From Bacteroidales bacterium (GTDB lineage Bacteria; Bacteroidota; Bacteroidia; Bacteroidales; SMBSF77): a stretch of 7,066 bases of DNA. This document shows positions 6,354-7,066 of this stretch, piece after piece (position 1 is the stretch's first letter; each line of letters begins with the position of its first letter). Under the pieces are notes generated by a model. That model searched no databases and was not told the origin of the DNA. It saw only the letters and a program-made list of their open reading frames with translations. The translations under genes and the position numbers were made by a program. The stretch spans positions 1 to 7,066 of the forward strand of contig JAIOTT010000489.1 in NCBI GenBank assembly GCA_021106655.1, given 5' to 3'.

Positions 6354-6761
6354 TCTGTGACTTTTGATGATGCGTTTGATTGTTGACAGGCTTGGGGTCT
6401 CATCTTCTGAGTAAACAAGCTCATGCATCTGAAATTGTATCTCGACGGCTCCAATATAGCGATACTTTGTGTCTTCTTTTTTCCCCTCCATCAACGATTT
6501 CCGCACGTTTACCACAAGTTCTTCTATCTCCAAATCCGTTTTCCTGTGAACATTCTTCGGTGCTCTGGACTCTTCCTTGAACCACTCCTTCTCACTGCTT
6601 TTATTGAGGCCGATGTATCTCCCAACCCATTTTTGCAACCATGATCTTGACCTGCCAAGACATGTGCAGATTTTGGAGGTTCGTTCGCCCCTTTGATATC
6701 GATTGACCGCATCAATACGCTCCTGTACCTCTTTTGTATATGTTTCATTTGGTTTTGCCAT
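6126..6761 (-). pseudogene. truncated insertion-sequence transposase (HTH part only) with antisense tail
   Basis: The frame starts at ATG 6761 and reads 211 residues. The first 136 or so look like the N-terminal part of an IS481/IS3-like integrase-type transposase: a helix-turn-helix around residues 16-50 (VNRYQRGERTSKICTCLGRS, then SWLQKWVGRY), a charged linker, and PSLSTIKRIIKSHR (123-136), where members normally run on into the DDE catalytic core. Instead, from about residue 137 (position about 6350) the frame crosses onto the strand opposite the pilin-like fragment, so the tail to 6126 is not transposase. No D-D-E residues remain and the element cannot be active alone. It may still make a DNA-binding peptide. 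The match to transposases is from memory of the family pattern. Confidence 0.65.
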
Positions 6762-6763
6762 AA

Positions 6764-6779
6764 CGCATCATCAGATGCG
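6764..6779. repeat. hairpin at the transposase start
   Basis: CGCATC (6764-6769) and GATGCG (6774-6779) form a perfect 6-bp stem with a 4-base loop, ending 2 bases before the minus-strand ATG. On the plus strand it is followed by a T-run (6784-6789), so it could act as a terminator in that direction. Such leader hairpins commonly limit translation of transposases by read-through transcripts. Confidence 0.35.
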
Positions 6780-6854
6780 CTATTTTTTTACGCTGAAATT
6801 TCACAACTGTAAGCGATGTGTTGAGCTTTTTCATATCTGAATTGATTTTTGAAT

Positions 6855-6872
6855 CCTAATTAGGTGCGGACA
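6855..6872 (-). mobile_element. candidate outer end of the transposase-carrying IS
   Basis: Read on the minus strand, TGTCCGCACCTAATTAGG begins with TGT, as many IS481/IS3-like termini do, and contains the palindrome CCTAATTAGG (6855-6864). It lies about 95 bases upstream of the transposase start, a usual distance. The partner end is missing because the element is truncated, so the boundary cannot be confirmed here. Confidence 0.25.
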
Positions 6873-6948
6873 TAACGCCTTTATAGGTTGATGATATGAA
6901 GGTATATGACTCCATTCAATCAGTTTATAAGTTTTAAAAAATTGAGAA

Positions 6949-7066
6949 TTATTCAATATCCAATATATCAGATATAGGTTTACCCCACCATGTAGAGATT
7001 TTTTCTAAATCTCCTATGGGAAAAAGTTCTTCCCAATGTTCTAATAAAATGAATATATTGCTTTCA
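6949..7066 (-). CDS. 3' end of an unrecognised gene, cut by the window edge
   Basis: The minus-strand frame is open from the window end to TAA at 6949-6951. The last 38 residues include LLEHWEELFPIGDLEKIS and TWWGKPISDILDIE. The mix of paired acidic and aromatic residues with no stop looks like real coding sequence. No family is recognisable from so short a piece. The start lies beyond the window. The AT-rich composition resembles the defence segment more than the GC-rich pilus-like pieces. Confidence 0.5.
   Translation of the reverse strand, partial: ESNIFILLEHWEELFPIGDLEKISTWWGKPISDILDIE

Noticed and set aside
6380..6644. Two plus-strand frames (6380-6580, 6423-6644) opposite the transposase
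   Set aside because: They overlap the coherent minus-strand HTH coding sequence and have low-complexity, shadow-like composition.

Overview
The window looks archaeal, most likely from a methanogen or methane-oxidiser of the Methanosarcina/Methanomicrobia kind. The left-edge fragment resembles an archaeal ArlJ/TadC-type pilus membrane protein. Some starts carry GAGGT- or AGGAGG-type ribosome binding sites behind T/A-rich TATA-like boxes. The transposase remnant is of a type I associate with Methanosarcina-like genomes. This assignment is inference; no rRNA or housekeeping marker is present.

Layout. At 1-255 lies the end of a broken pilus/archaellum-type membrane protein (57% GC in bases 1-60), cut off inside its conserved domain. 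From about 255 to about 6070 the DNA is mostly AT-rich (27% GC in 661-720 and 4921-4980) and carries defence-type genes. These are a possible small membrane protein (minus strand, 218-403), a NYN/PIN-like RNase gene (546-1160), a 273-bp gap with a probable decayed TnpB end and a perfect 8+8 dyad, and then a compact three-gene operon. The operon comprises a 683-aa nuclease-methyltransferase fusion (1434-3485), a two-TRD specificity subunit (3498-4922) and a 262-aa HEPN-type protein (4915-5703). After it come a gene-free AT-rich stretch bounded by 12-bp inverted repeats (5831-6071), a GC-rich fragment of a secreted or pilin-like gene on the plus strand (about 6072-6353), a truncated insertion-sequence transposase on the minus strand (about 6350-6761), and the 3' end of an unrecognised minus-strand gene (6949-7066).

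How the genes may work together. The fusion protein has a PD-(D/E)XK nuclease domain of the HsdR N-terminal type joined to an N6-adenine methyltransferase. With the specificity subunit it would form a two-subunit restriction-modification enzyme with no translocating HsdR motor, comparable in architecture to type IIB BcgI. The HEPN protein overlaps the end of hsdS by 8 bp and carries a perfect R-x4-H motif, the hallmark of HEPN ribonucleases. I infer that the cassette couples DNA restriction to an RNA-cleaving back-up, in the manner of PrrC with EcoprrI, but with an unrelated-looking 262-aa protein. The upstream NYN protein is a second predicted RNase and probably a separate transcription unit. 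The GC-rich pilus-type fragments on both sides, both on the plus strand, suggest that the defence segment inserted into or replaced part of a pilus locus.
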